A stretch of 64,000 nucleotides of DNA from Takifugu bimaculatus (Eukaryota; Chordata; Actinopteri; Tetraodontiformes; Tetraodontidae): positions 54,009 to 118,008 of the forward strand of contig SWLE01000367.1 of assembly GCA_004026145.2 (NCBI GenBank), read 5' to 3'. The notes under the pieces are model-generated. The model saw nothing but the letters and a program-made list of their open reading frames with translations, was not told where the DNA came from and made no database searches. Position 1 is the stretch's first letter, and every line of letters begins with the position of its first letter. A program made the translations under genes and the position numbers. Positions 48,774-60,058 of the stretch are shown piece by piece.

Positions 48774-50636
48774 GTCCCACATGTGAACACGTCCCCATCG
48801 GCTCTTATCAATCAAACCTTCAGTGAAACTGAGGAGCAAGTTTATGTGTGTGCAGGAAGGCTGGATGAGAAGGTAGACGAGCAACGGCTGGACGACGTCT
48901 ACACACAGCTGTACGTCACCACCGGTGGCGACATACACATCAATGCTCAGCACGAGGTCACTCAGATTGACATGGTTGGGAACCCTTCAGACACAGAACA
49001 ACCCATTAGTCCCAGTGACCTGTTTACACCTCCAGCTGGGAAATATAAACCCATAAGAACTGTTCTGACCAACGGAAATGCAGGAATTGGCAAAACCTTT
49101 CTAATCGCAAGTTTGTGTTGGACTGGGCAGAACAACGAGCCAATCAAGACGTGCATCTCATATTGCCGTTCACCTTTCGCCACCTGAACCTGTTGAGGGG
49201 GAGACGCCTATCCTTGGCTGAACTCACTCATAAGTGCATCCAAGAGTCCAGGGCCATTCAAATAGAGGCTCTTAACAGCATCTTTACAGCTCTGCAGTCA
49301 TCAGGAGACGCCAATTTTGACAGTTGTAAATTCAAGCTTCTGTTTATCTTGGATGGGCTGGATGAGAGCCGACTAGAAATGGACACCAGAACCAATGAAT
49401 TCCAGGAGGCGGATATAGATGTGAAGGCACCGTGCTCGGTGGAGGTCCTGCTCACAAACCTCATTAACAGAAGTCTTCTCCCCTCCGCTCGACTCTGGAT
49501 AACCACGAGGCCCGCGGCAGCCAATCAGATCCATCCGGATTTTGTGGACATGAGGACAGAGGTGCGAGGGTTTACTGACGTGCAGAAGGAAGAGTACTTT
49601 AGGAGGAAGTTCAAGGACGAGGAGCAGGCGTGCAGGATCATCTCTCACATCAAGGCATCTCGAAGCCTCCATATCATGTGTCACATCCCAATCTTCTGCT
49701 GGGTCACTGCAAAGGTTTTTGAGGATGTGTTGAAGAGCGAGAAGAGCTGCCCAAGACTCTCACAGCGATGTACATCTCCTTCCTGGTTGTTCAGTCCACA
49801 CCGAAAAACAAGAGAGGAGACGGGAAAGCTCCACAATGGAGTCCAGAGAGCTGTGAGATGATTCCAATTCTGGCAAAGCTGGCATTTGAACAACTGCAGA
49901 AAGGCAATGTGATCTTCTACGAGTCCGATCTAAGAGACTGTGGCATCACCGTCAGGTCGGCTGATGCCTACTCAGGAGTGTTCACGCAGATGTTCAGAAG
50001 GGAGCGAGGACTGTTCAAGAAGCAGGTGGTGTTCTGCTTTGTCCATCTGAGTGTTCAGGAGTTTCTCGCTGCTCTTCATGTACATTTGACATTCACCAAG
50101 TCTGGCACCAACATACTGTCAGAAAAACATAACCTTATTACGTTATTTACGCTCTAAACTGCCCAACATCAAAATCAAACAAACTGTTTTTTACCAGTGT
50201 GCGGTGGACGAGGCCTTGCAAAATGAAAAAGGACACCTGGACCTGTTCCTGCGGTTCCTTTTGGGTCTTTCTCTGCCGACCAATCAGGCTCTTCTACAAG
50301 GTCTAATTAACGGTGAAGGCAGCTCAGAGCCCAATCAGGAAATCATTGACTACATCAAGGAGAAGATTGGAGAGAATCTGTCCTCAGAGAGAATCATCAA
50401 CCTGTTCCACTGTCTGAACGAGCTGAACGATAGTTCACTGGTCCAGGAGGTTCAACAGAACCTCAGATCCGGAAGATTGACAACAGAAAGTCTCTCCTCT
50501 GCTCAGTGGTCAGCTCTTGGCTTCATATTACTGTCCTCAGGACAAGACCTGGAGATGTTTGACCTGAAGAAATACTCTGCTTCAGAGTGGGTTCTTCTGA
50601 GGCTGCTGCCAGTGGTCAAGCCTGCACAAAAGCCAT
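48774..50636 (+). pseudogene. FISNA-NACHT exon, unit D (several frameshifts)
   Basis: All NACHT landmarks are readable in pieces: GNAGIGKT at about 49075, LLFILDGLDE at about 49335 and VQEFLAAL at about 50055. Frames break in FISNA, after Walker A, near 49735 (AAGAGCGAGAAG) and near 50128. A final one-base loss at 50617 moves the frame so that it reads through the donor AT|GTAAGT into the minisatellite. Confidence 0.88.
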
Positions 50637-52559
50637 GTAAGTGTTCTGCAGGTGTCTGCAGGTGTTCTGCAGGTGTCTGCAGGTGTCTACAGGTGTCTGC
50701 AGGTGTCTGCAGGGGTCTGCAGGTGTCTGCAGGTGTCTACAGGTGTCTGCAGGTTCTGCAGGTGTCTGCAGGTGTTCTGCAGGTGTCTGCAGGTGTCTGC
50801 AGGTGTCTGCAGGTGTCTGCAGGTGTTCTGCAGGTGTCTGCAGGTGTCTGCAGGTGTCTGCAGGTGTCTACAGGTGTCTGCAGGTGTTCTGCAGGTGTTC
50901 TGCAGGTGTCTGCAGGTGTCTGCAGGTGTCTGCAGGTGTTCTGCAGGTGTCTGCAGGTGTCTGCAGGTGTCTGCAGGTGTCTGCAGGGGTCTGCAGGTGT
51001 TCTGCAGGTTTCTGCAGGTGTTCTGCAGGTGTCTGCAGGTGTCTACAGGTGTTCTGCAGGTGTTCTGCAGGTGTCTGCAGGTGTCTGCAGGTGTTCTGCA
51101 GGTGTCTGCAGGTGTTCTGCAGGTGTCTGCAGATGTCTGCAGGTGTCTACAGGTGTCTGCAGGTGTTCTGCAGGTGTCTGCAGGTGTCTGCAGGTGTCTG
51201 CAGGTGTTCTGCAGGTGTCTGCAGGTGTCTGCAGGTGTCTGCAGGTGTCTACAGGTGTCTGCAGGTGTTCTGCAGGTGTTCTGCAGGTGTTCTGCAGGTG
51301 TCTGCAGGTGCCTGCAGGTGTCTGCAGGTGTTCTGCAGGTGTCTGCAGGTGTTCTGCAGGTGTCTGCAGGTGTTCTGCAGGTGTCTACAGGTGTCTGCAG
51401 GTGTCTACGGGTGTTCTGCATGTTCTGCAGGTGTCTGCAGGTGTCTGCAGGTGTTCTGCAGGTGTCTGCATGTGTTCTGCAGGTGTCTGCAGGTGTCTGC
51501 AGGTGTCTGCAGGTGTCTGCAGGTGTTCTGCAGGTGTCTGCAGGTGTCTGCAGGTGTCTGCAGGTGTCTGCAGGTGTCTGCAGGTGTCTGCAGGTGTCTG
51601 CAGGTGTCTACAGGTGTCTGCAGGTGTCTGCAGGTGTTCTGCATGTTCTGCAGGTGTCTGCAGGTGTCTGCAGGTGTTCTGCAGGTGTCTGCAGTGTTCT
51701 GCAGGTGTCTGCAGGTGTCTGCAGGTGTCTGCAGGTGTCTGCAGGTGTTCTGCAGGTGTCTGCAGGTGTCTGCAGGTGTTCTGCAGGTGTCTACAGGTGT
51801 CTGCAGGTGTCTACAGGTGTCTGCATGTGTCTGCAGGTGTCTGCAGGTGTCTGCAGGTGTCTGCAGGTGTCTGCAGGTGTTCTGCAGGTGTCTGCAGGTG
51901 TCTGCAGGTGTCTGCAGGTGTCTGCAGGTGTCTGCAGGTGTGCAGGTGTTCTGCAGGTGTCTACAGGTGTCTGCAGGTGTCTACAGGTGTTCTGCAGGTG
52001 TTCTGCAGGTGTCTGCAGGTGTCTGCAGGTGTTCTGCAGGTGTCTGCATGTGTTCTGCAGGTGTCTGCAGGTGTCTGCAGGTGTCTGCAGGTGTCTGCAG
52101 GTGTTCTGCAGGTGTCTGCAGGTGTCTGCAGGTGTCTGCAGTGTCTGCAGGTGTCTGCAGGTGTCTGCAGGTGTTCTGCAGGTGTCTGCAGGGTTCTGCA
52201 GGTGTCTGCAGGTTCTGCAGGTGTTCTGCAGGTGCTGCAGGTGTTCTGCAGGTGTTCTGCAGGTTTCTGCAGGTGTTCTACAGGTGTCTGCAGGTGTCTG
52301 CAGGTGTTCTGCAGGTGTCTGCAGGTGTCTGCAGGTGTCTGCAGGTGTCTGCAGGTGTCTGCAGGTGTCTGCAGGTGTCTGCAGGTGTCTGCAGGTGTCT
52401 GCAGGTGTCTGCAGGTGTTCTGCAGGTGTCTGCAGGTGTCTGCAGGTGTCTGCAGGTGTCTGCAGGTGTCTGCAGGTGTCTGCAGGTGTCTGCAGGTGTC
52501 TGCAGGTGTCTGCAGGTGTCTAGGTGTCTGCAGGTGTCTGCAGGTGTCTGCAGGTGTTC
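50637..52559 (+). repeat. 10/11-bp intronic minisatellite, unit D (1.9 kb, longest)
   Basis: About 180 units, mainly 10-bp TGTCTGCAGG in long homogeneous runs, with 11-bp units interspersed and a few 8-9-bp units. Over three times longer than the arrays in A-C. All three + frames stay open for over 620 codons because neither unit type contains a stop in any frame. Confidence 0.96.
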
Positions 52560-52745
52560 AGCAACACGCATCACATCTGGCAGCGTTTTAGGCAGTCGCA
52601 GTAGTTACTCCAAGAACTGATTTCATTCCGTATCATTGCACCTTCCGTCCTCATAAAGGTCAACTAAAGAAATAAGCCTGCGTCCCTGATTGTGCAGGAG
52701 AGAACCAGAAGGATTTCCTGCTTTCTTCTTCTTTTCTTTTTTCAG

Positions 52746-52919
52746 GTTGAGTCACTGCAATCTGAGGGAGAGGAGTTGTGAAGCTCTGTCCCCCGTCCTC
52801 AGCGCCTCCTCCTCTAGTCTGCTAGAGCTGGACCTGAGTGACAATGACCTGAGGGATTCAGGGCTGAACAAGCTCTCTGTTGGTCTGAAGAGTCCAAACT
52901 GCCGGCTGGAGATCCTCAG
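52746..52919 (+). pseudogene. LRR exon 1, unit D
   Basis: 174 nt with intact splice sites and frame (LDLSDNDLRDSGLNKL), but part of a pseudogene. Confidence 0.85.
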
Positions 52920-53152
52920 GTTAGTGCTCCTTATCAGCATCATCAGTTTTTCTAAATGGCAGCTTGAAATTTGGTTATCTTCCAAAAAGAGGAAATATCT
53001 TTACCAAAAATGCCGACCAGCCGACCACTGTTCACTCCCACAGCTTTTAAAATGACTTAGTCTGGTTCTGGTTCCTGTGCTTCGCTCCCCAGTCAGGTCC
53101 AGGCCCCGACACACGACCCAGAACTTTGCATAAATGAGCTGTTAATTAGTGA

Positions 53153-53186
53153 GGAATGTGTGTGTGTGTGTGTGTGTGGTGTGTGT

Positions 53187-53236
<50 letters not shown>

Positions 53237-53288
53237 GTGTGTGTCTGTGTGTGTGTGTGTGTGTGTGTTGTGTGTGTGTGTGTGTGGT
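53153..53288 (+). repeat. (TG)n tract, unit D
   Basis: About 130 bp of TG with GGTGTGTGG, GGGG and TCTG interruptions, ending about 18 nt before the acceptor at 53306. Confidence 0.94.
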
Positions 53289-53306
53289 GGATGTGCTTGC
53301 ATGCAG

Positions 53307-53477
53307 GTTATCGGGCTGTCTCATCACAGCAGAAGGATGTTCTTCTCTGGCCTCAGCGTTGAGGTCCAACCCAACCCATCTAAAAGAACTGGACCTGAGC
53401 TTCAACCATCCTGGAGATGTTGGAACGAAGCAGCTCTCTGTTCTGGAGGATCCAGAGTTGAGCCTGGAGGTTCTCAG
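53307..53477 (+). pseudogene. LRR exon 2, unit D
   Basis: 171 nt: three bases are lost (TCTCTGTTCTGG for TCTCTGCTGTTCTGG), removing one residue but keeping the phase. Confidence 0.85.
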
Positions 53478-53952
53478 GTAGATGCAAACACCCTCCCTAA
53501 AATGAAGACCTGATACTATTTATTGATGAGCATGGAGACCTTCCAGACGTTCGGTGGTTCAAGCAGCACATTGTGAGATCTGAACCACCTCTGAGCAGAG
53601 AGATGTGATGCTTTCTGGACCTTCAGGGTACGAGAACCCACATAAGGGAGAATAAAAGGGTCACGTCAGAGATACAAAAAGATCAGGTGATGCCAGCACA
53701 ACCATCTGGGCTGCAGCCACTGCCTGTGAGGGAATCCTTAGAGAGAAATAGGCAAAGTTCTCCTCCATGACGTTGGCATATGGAGAGATGTCACAAATCC
53801 AGCTCTGAGGTTCACAAACCGAATCAAGAGCAAACCGGTTCAGGCGACCCAAAGTCAGGGACGAACAGTGTAGAGCTCAAGGTTGAGGTGGCATCTGTTG
53901 AACCTCTGTCCTGCCTTGGATTTCATTTCCTCTGTGTCTTCTCCCAATCCAG

Positions 53953-53999
53953 ACTGGACCATTGTGGGAAAGAGAGACTTAAGAGTGGTGTGAAGAAGT
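53953..53999 (+). pseudogene. 47-nt linker exon, unit D
   Basis: LDHCGKERLKSGVKK with normal splice sites. Confidence 0.8.
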
Positions 54000-54109
54000 G
54001 TAAGTGATCAACTTGATGCGTCAGCACGTCACGCTCTGAAAAAAGCAGCAGTTAGTGGACTCAGTTGTGTTTCATGAGCTGGTTCCTGGTTCCTCCTCTC
54101 TCCCTTTAG

Positions 54110-54667
54110 ATCACTGTGAGCTCAGCGTGGACACCAACACCGTCCACAGGTCAATCCAAGTGTCCAACAACAGGGTGATGAGGAGAGTGGCCGAGGACCA
54201 ACCATATCCAGCCCATCCAGAGAGGTTTGAGGACTGTCCCCAGCTGCTGTGTAGCAACAGCCTAACTGGTCGCTGTTACTGGGAGGTGGAGTGGACAGGA
54301 CGGGTTTGCATTTCTGTGGCATACAAAAAGATCCGGAGACATGGAAGCAGTCCCAAGCCGGTTTGGAGAGAATCAGCAGTCTTGGAGCCTTGTGTTCTGA
54401 CAGAGGTTACTCTGTCCTCCACGATAACAAAAGTGTAGCCCTCCCCCCTTCTCATCCACTGATCCTCGGAGAGTCGCCGTCTATGTGAACTACCCCGCTG
54501 GCACTGTGACCTTCTACAGAATCACCACCGACACCCTGGTCCACCTCCATACCTTCAAAACCACATTCACTGAACCGCTGTTCCCGGCTTTGGCTTTAGT
54601 TATGGTCTGGGTCTCGCCCGGTTCCTCGGTGCATTTGTGTTCGACCGCAGGAGAAGCTTCCGTCTGA
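54110..54667 (+). pseudogene. PRY-SPRY exon, unit D (frameshifted)
   Basis: PRY and early SPRY (RCYWEVEWTGRVCISVAY) are readable. Small losses around 54350 (AGTCCCAAGCCGG) and 54391 break the frame, which is restored by 54485 (NYPAGTVTFYRI). Further small changes affect the C-terminus near 54583-54620. Confidence 0.87.
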
Positions 54668-55201
54668 AGAAACACGAGGGTTGAGCTCACGGCCTGAATA
54701 TGAGTTCTAGACCTGCTGGATGTTCATCATGAAGGTCCCGTCTGTCCAACCAACCTCATCTTTCCTATTGCTGATTCCACAGGTTGTCAGGAGAGAGCAA
54801 CGTGATCCTAGGAAAACTGGCTGTTTTTCTACACCTTTGTCCTTTATTTTTAATTTTCCTGGTGAGATTAAACTCTTTTTCCAAAGCGACTCAGCCAAGT
54901 TGGCCTCATCCTTCATGATCACCACGAGAACTCACAGATGTAAACAGTAACATAGATCCCAAGAGGAGACAGAGAGCTTAGAACGGAGAAGAGACAAAAT
55001 TAACATCCAACATCAGAAAAGCAATGTCAATTCTCACTCAGATACATTTTTAAGGGTCTTGAATTGTCCAAGCGTGAACTATGGGGTGTTTAGAATGTTA
55101 TTCCACAGCCAGCTAAATAATCATAGAGCTCTGGAAAGGCTGCCATCTAGTGGAGCAAATGTTGTAGGCACCGTATAACACAACTGTGATCATCAGTATA
55201 A
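54668..55201 (+). other. 3' flank of unit D up to the Rex1 insertion
   Basis: Homologous to the flanks of A-C. No gene is seen. Confidence 0.55.
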
Positions 55202-56117
55202 GATTAAGATTAAGATGTACTTTATTCATCCCGTGGGGAAATTGAATTATATTATAGTAGCAACCTATACAAAGTATAGAAACAGAATAAATAAATACGA
55301 TAAGATTAGAATTAGAACGTTATAAGCATATACTGTATACAGCATATGTTATAAGCATATATATATAATATAATATATACATATTATAAGCATTATAAGC
55401 ATATACATAAATATAGAATAACATAGAAATAAAATGACAACATAAACATTACACAGTTATTGTTACTTGGTTAGGATGAGTTATACAGTCTGATAGCGGA
55501 CGGCAGGAAGGACTTCCTGTCCCGTTCCTTAGAGCAGCGAGGCTGCAGGAGTCTGGTGTGTTATGGGGGGGGGGGACTGTCCATGATTGTCCACAGTTTC
55601 AACACCATCCTGTCCCTCACCACCTCGTCTAAGTTTGCAGGTCTACAGCCAACAACAGATCCTGCCTTTTAATGAGTTTGTTGAGTCTGTTAGCATCCTT
55701 AGCTTAGCCTGCTCCCCAGCACACTACAGCACAGAAGATGGTGCTACCCATGACAGGCTGGTAGAACATGTGGAGCATCCTGCTGCAAACACTGAAGGAC
55801 CTGAGTCTCCTGAGGAAGTAGAGTCTGCTCATGGCCTTCTTGTAGACAGCATCAGTGTTTGTGGACCACTCCAGTTTACTGTCCAGCTGAACACCCAAGA
55901 ACCTGTAAAATGGACTATTTCCACATCTTTCCCACTAATGCAGACTGGGGGGGGAGGGGGGGGGGGACTTGCTTTTACTTAAATCCACCACCATCTCCTT
56001 CGTCTTGGTCACGTTGAGCTGCAGCAGGTTCTCCCTGCTCCACCTGAAAACTCTCCACAAGGTCCCTGTATTCATCCTCCTGTCCATTCTCCACACACCC
56101 GACTATGACTGTGTCAT

Positions 56118-56455
56118 CCGAGTACTTCTGGAGATGACGTGTCTCAGAGTGGTTCTGGAGATGACGTGTCTCAGAGTGGTTCTGGAGGGGACGTGTCTCA
56201 GAGTAGTTCTGGAGGGACGTGTCTCAGAGTGGTTCTGGAGGTGACATGTCTCAGAGTGGTTCTGGAGATGACGTGTCTCAGAGTGGTTCTGGAGATGACG
56301 TGTCTCAGAGTGGTTCTGGAGATGACGTGTCTCAGAGTGGTTCTGGAGATGACGTGTCTCAGAGTGGTACTGGAGATGACATGTCTCAGAGTGGTTCTGG
56401 AGATGACGTGTCTCAGAGTGGTACTGGAGGTGACATGTCTCAGAGTGGTACTGGA
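56118..56455 (-). repeat. 27-bp in-frame VNTR inside the Rex1 RT frame
   Basis: About 12 tandem units of GATGACGTGTCTCAGAGTGGTTCTGGA with GTGACATG and GGTACTGG variants. On the minus strand it encodes repeated HSETRHLQN in the LINE frame, just before the place where the RT catalytic box should follow. Confidence 0.9.
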
Positions 56456-56621
56456 AGTCAGCCGTGTAGGTGGTGAACAGAAAGGGGGAGAGCACAGTTC
56501 CTTGAGGAGCTCCTATGTGCTCATCAGGGGGTCGGACACACAGCTCCGCAGTCTCACAAACTGTGGCCGACCTGTCAGGTAGTCCTCGATCCAAGAAACA
56601 AGGGGAGCATCCATCTGCATG

Positions 56622-57228
56622 TGTTGGGATTTCTGGGTTGTGTCTGTCTTTGCCCTGCAGGGGGCGGGGTGTTGAGCACAATTGGGTGCAGCTGGCACTG
56701 CAGGTGGGCGCACCTGTGGGCAATTTACATCTTGCTGCCTATTGAAGCAGGTTGTGCCTGCCTGTCAGTGCCGGGGGTGTCTGTTCGTGTTGGGAGTCTG
56801 TTCGTTTGGTCGTGGGGAGCTTGTTTGGGTTCCTTGGTGTTGGCTCCTGTTCCTGTTCCGTGTCTCCTGGAGGACCGCTCCTGCTCCCCTGCAGTCTAGG
56901 AGGACTGCCTCTGCCCTCAGTGTCTCGGGGCACGTTCGTGAGGCGAGCGTGTTGCGCCGGACTCCCGAGTCCTCGCCGGTCCAGGAGGACTGCAGCCGTT
57001 TGAGGACTCACCGGTGTTCCGAGTTCCCGGCATTCCAGGGGGACTGCGTCTGGTTCGGGGACTCGAGGATGGACCTGGGACGGGCGGCCGCTGCCTCCCG
57101 ATCCCCATGCGGTCCAGGAGGACGGTTTCTGTTAATGTGCTTCCCTTCCCTGTAAATAAAGCCTGTTGACCGCTCCACCACTGTGTCCTGGCCTGCGTTC
57201 GGGTCCGCTACCACCATGTATCGTAACA
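56622..57228 (+). mobile_element. solo LTR inside Rex1 (607 bp)
   Basis: Begins TGTTGGGATTTCTGG and ends GTATCGTAACA, with a perfect 5-bp duplication GCATG (56617-56621 and 57229-57233). AATAAA at about 57156 near the 3' end gives + orientation. A 5-bp duplication and end pattern fit a Ty3/gypsy-type LTR. Confidence 0.83.
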
Positions 57229-57549
57229 GCATGTTCTCCAACTTCGCCCTCAGCAGTCTTGGCTGGATGGTGTTGAAGGCAGAAGAGAAGTCGAAGAACA
57301 TGACCCGCACTGTGGTGTTTAGTCTGTCCAAGGAGGAGTAAGCCCTCTGCAGCAGGTATATCACTGCGTCATCAACCCCCACCTTGGGCTGAAACTGCAG
57401 AGGGTCCTGAAAGGGGCTCACCAGAGGTCTGAGGTGTGACAGCACCAGCTGCTCCATGACCATAATGTGGGAGGTCAGTGCTATTGGCCTGTAGTCACTC
57501 GGTGCCACAGGATGGGTCTTCTTCGGCACCGGGACCAGGCAGGATGTCT

Positions 57550-58061
57550 AAATCTGTATTCTAAAAAACAAGCATCTTCAGAGTCGCCCTTGGTGAATCA
57601 CAATACAAGAGGAACAGCATCTGCATGTTGTCAAGAGGACATTTCTGATATTCCAATATTTATGTTTTTAACTGTAGTGCTGATCACGGCCATGCTGGGG
57701 GGGGGGGGGGGTTGAAGGTCTAGAACGGCACCGGACTCATGACTAAAGAGACACAAAGCAGTCCGGGATGTTTGACCACAATTCCAATGAAGCAGGAATC
57801 AGAAATAAACTGGATCACAGTGGGATTGTGGAGCACGTCTGAGATGTTCAGCCATCGTAGCTCTGGTGCAGTAAAGATGAAGTATTCTACATATACGGCT
57901 GAATATATAGTTAGAACTAAATGCATCAGTGAGGCCTTCCTTCCTCTCACAGCATCATTAACAGCTTCACAGGCTGAAACAGGCCATTGATATTTAGACT
58001 ATTGATCAACGGCTGCTCCTGTTAGGAGAATCAATAGAAAAATCAGGTCGTCAACTCTGTG
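57550..58061 (+). other. unit D flank after Rex1
   Basis: Resumes the flank seen at about 4205-4710 in unit A (empty site AAATCTGTATTC). Contains a G run at 57698-57712. No gene is supported. Confidence 0.55.
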
Positions 58062-58892
58062 CCGCTCCGCCCCATGGTGACGGCGTCCACGGTCTGCAGC
58101 CTCCACCCGTCTCAACGCTGTATCGCTCCGCCCCCAAGGTGACGGCGTCCGCGGTCTGCGGCCTCCGCCCGTCTCAACGCTGTGCCGCTCCGCCCCCACG
58201 GTGACAGTGTCCGCGGTCTGCGGCCTCCCCGTCTCAACGCTGTATCGCTCCGCCCCCAAGGTGACGGCGTCCGCGGTCTGCGGCCTCCGCCCGTCTCAAC
58301 GCTGTGCCGCTCCGCCCCCACGGTGACAGCGTCCGCGGTCTGCGGCCTCCACCCGTCTCAACGCTGTGCCGCTCCGCCCCCACGGTGACAGCGTCCGCGG
58401 TCTGCGGCCTCCACCCGTCTCAACGCTGTGCCGCTCCGCCCCCATGGTGAGTGCGTCCACGGTCTGCGGCCTCCACCCGTCTCAACGCTGTGCCGCTCCG
58501 CCCCCACGGTGATGGCGTCCGCGGTCTGCGGCCTCCACCCGTCTCAACGCTGTGCCGCTCCGCCCCCACGGTGAGTGCGTCCACGGTCTGCAGCCTCCAC
58601 CCGTCTCAACGCTGTATCGCTCCGCCCCCACGGTGACGGCGTCCGCGGTCTGTGGCCTCCGCCCGTCTCAACGCTGTGCCGCTCCGCCCCACGGTGATGG
58701 CGTCCGCGGTCTGCGGCCTCCACCCGTCTCAACGCTGTGCCGCTCCGCCCCCATGGTGAGTGCGTCCACGGTCTGCGGCCTCCACCCGTCTCAACGCTGT
58801 GCCGCTCCGCCCCCATGGTGAGGGCGTCCGCGGCCTGCAGCCTCCACCCGTCTCAACGCTGTGCCGCTCCGCCCCCATGGTGAGGGCACGCC
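58062..58892. repeat. 62-bp GC-rich satellite, unit D
   Basis: About 13 units with two alternating subtypes (TGTGCCGCTCC and TGTATCGCTCC; GTGACGGCG and GTGAGTGCG), suggesting higher-order duplication of multi-unit blocks. Confidence 0.93.
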
Positions 58893-59463
58893 GTCCCGTC
58901 TAGAGCGGAGCGTGAACATCTGTGATGGCTTTGAAGAGTTTCTGTGTGAGACACCAGGTGATGTGACCAGTGTCACCACTGTGTCCTCCACAGCCTTGAT
59001 GGGGCTGAAGAACAGGTGACCCGACAGCATGGATCCGCTACACCTGCCTCAGGTAACCGTCTTGGTGTCGTCGCTCTAGAACGGAACCGTTTCATTCAGG
59101 GTGGCGCCGACGGCGATATGAAGCTGTTCAAACTGTCGACGGCAGAGCGGAGTGTGTTTGGGTCATGGTGGTGGAATTTTACTGCTGCTGGACCCTCGAG
59201 TGATCGATATCCTAGTGTGTGTGTGTGAGTGGTGTGTGAGTGTGTGTGTGTGTGTGTGTGAGTGTATGAGTGTGGTGGTTGTGTGTGTGTGTGAGTGTGT
59301 GTGTGTGGTGTCTGTGTGTGTGTGTGAGTGAGTGTATGAGTGAGTGGGTGTGTGGTGTGTGTGTAAGGTGTGTGTGTGAGTGTGTGTGTGTGTGTGTGAG
59401 TGCGTGAGTGAGTGTATGAGTGGTGTGTGTAAGTGTGTGAGTGTGAGTGGTGTAAGTGTGTGT

Positions 59464-59504
<41 letters not shown>

Positions 59505-59584
59505 AGTGTGTGTGTGGGTTGTGGTGTGTGGGGTGTGTGTTGAGTGTGTGTTGTGAGTGAGAGTGTGTGTGTGTGTGTGGTGTG

Positions 59585-59640
<56 letters not shown>
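58893..59640. other. shared flank and TG/GAGT array, unit D
   Basis: Usual unique flank to about 59210, then GTGT/GAGT repeats to 59640. The THTHTH-like minus-strand frame is an artefact. Confidence 0.7.
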
Positions 59641-59642
<2 letters not shown>

Positions 59643-59653
59643 GCTGTCCTCAG

Positions 59654-59748
59654 TCTGCGCTCCACTGTGGTGTTGATGGAAGCTGAGACGCAGGAGTCCG
59701 ACCGGTGGGACGTCCCAGAGCTGCAGGACGCTGGTGTCCCCTGGTCAG
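59654..59748 (+). pseudogene. slc34a2: second copy of SLC34 exon 1
   Basis: 95 nt, same as 5897-5991 (WDVPELQDAGVPWS), with acceptor CCTCAG and donor CAG|GTATCA. The exons that should follow are absent, because LINE DNA begins at about 60059 where unit A leads on to exons 2-4. Confidence 0.75.
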
Positions 59749-60058
59749 GTATCACTTGTAACCTGCACAGGTGTTTTCAGGGATCCGACTACGGAATCGT
59801 AACAACGTGCATTTCCAGCATTTCCAAAACTTTCCAGGGTGACCCACAATTCTTCTTAATAAAGAAGAATTTATGCCCCAAAACAAAGGACGTAATCATC
59901 ACTTTCTTTTACAGGAACTTTCCTCCCTTTCATACTCAATAGTTGTAATCTGAGGACAGAACCCCATAATAATCCAGCTGAAGGACCACCGTGAACCTAT
60001 TAATAATCAGCTATTCCAGGACTATTCCTTAAATCTCAAGATCTGGAATTGTGCCCCT

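Larger units (their letters stand above)
45248..54667 (+). pseudogene. NLR pseudogene of unit D
   Basis: Remnant exons: PYD 45248-45316 (cut after LEDLTE), FISNA-NACHT 48774-50636, LRR 52746-52919 and 53307-53477, linker 53953-53999, B30.2 54110-54667. Lesions include the LINE-truncated PYD, single-base losses in FISNA (AAACTGAG for AAACCTGAG near 48828; GGCTGGATG near 48861), a lost base after Walker A (CTAATCGCAAG near 49106), a one-base gain near 50128, a lost base at 50617, and at least two small losses in SPRY (54350-54400). It cannot encode a full receptor. It shows relaxed constraint after the LINE hit. Confidence 0.88.
55202..57549 (-). mobile_element. Rex1-like LINE (CR1-group), with nested solo LTR and internal VNTR
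   Basis: The 3' end (GATTAA units, ACTTTATTCATCCCGTGGGG) is at the left. RT pieces to the right read, on the minus strand, SDYRPIALTSHIM, FFDFSSAFNTIQP (RT motif), LVSWIEDYLTGRPQFV and APQGTVLSPFLFT. The insertion point is shared with the Rex1 stub in unit B. It is 5'-truncated, frameshifted, and interrupted by the LTR at 56622-57228. Confidence 0.82.
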
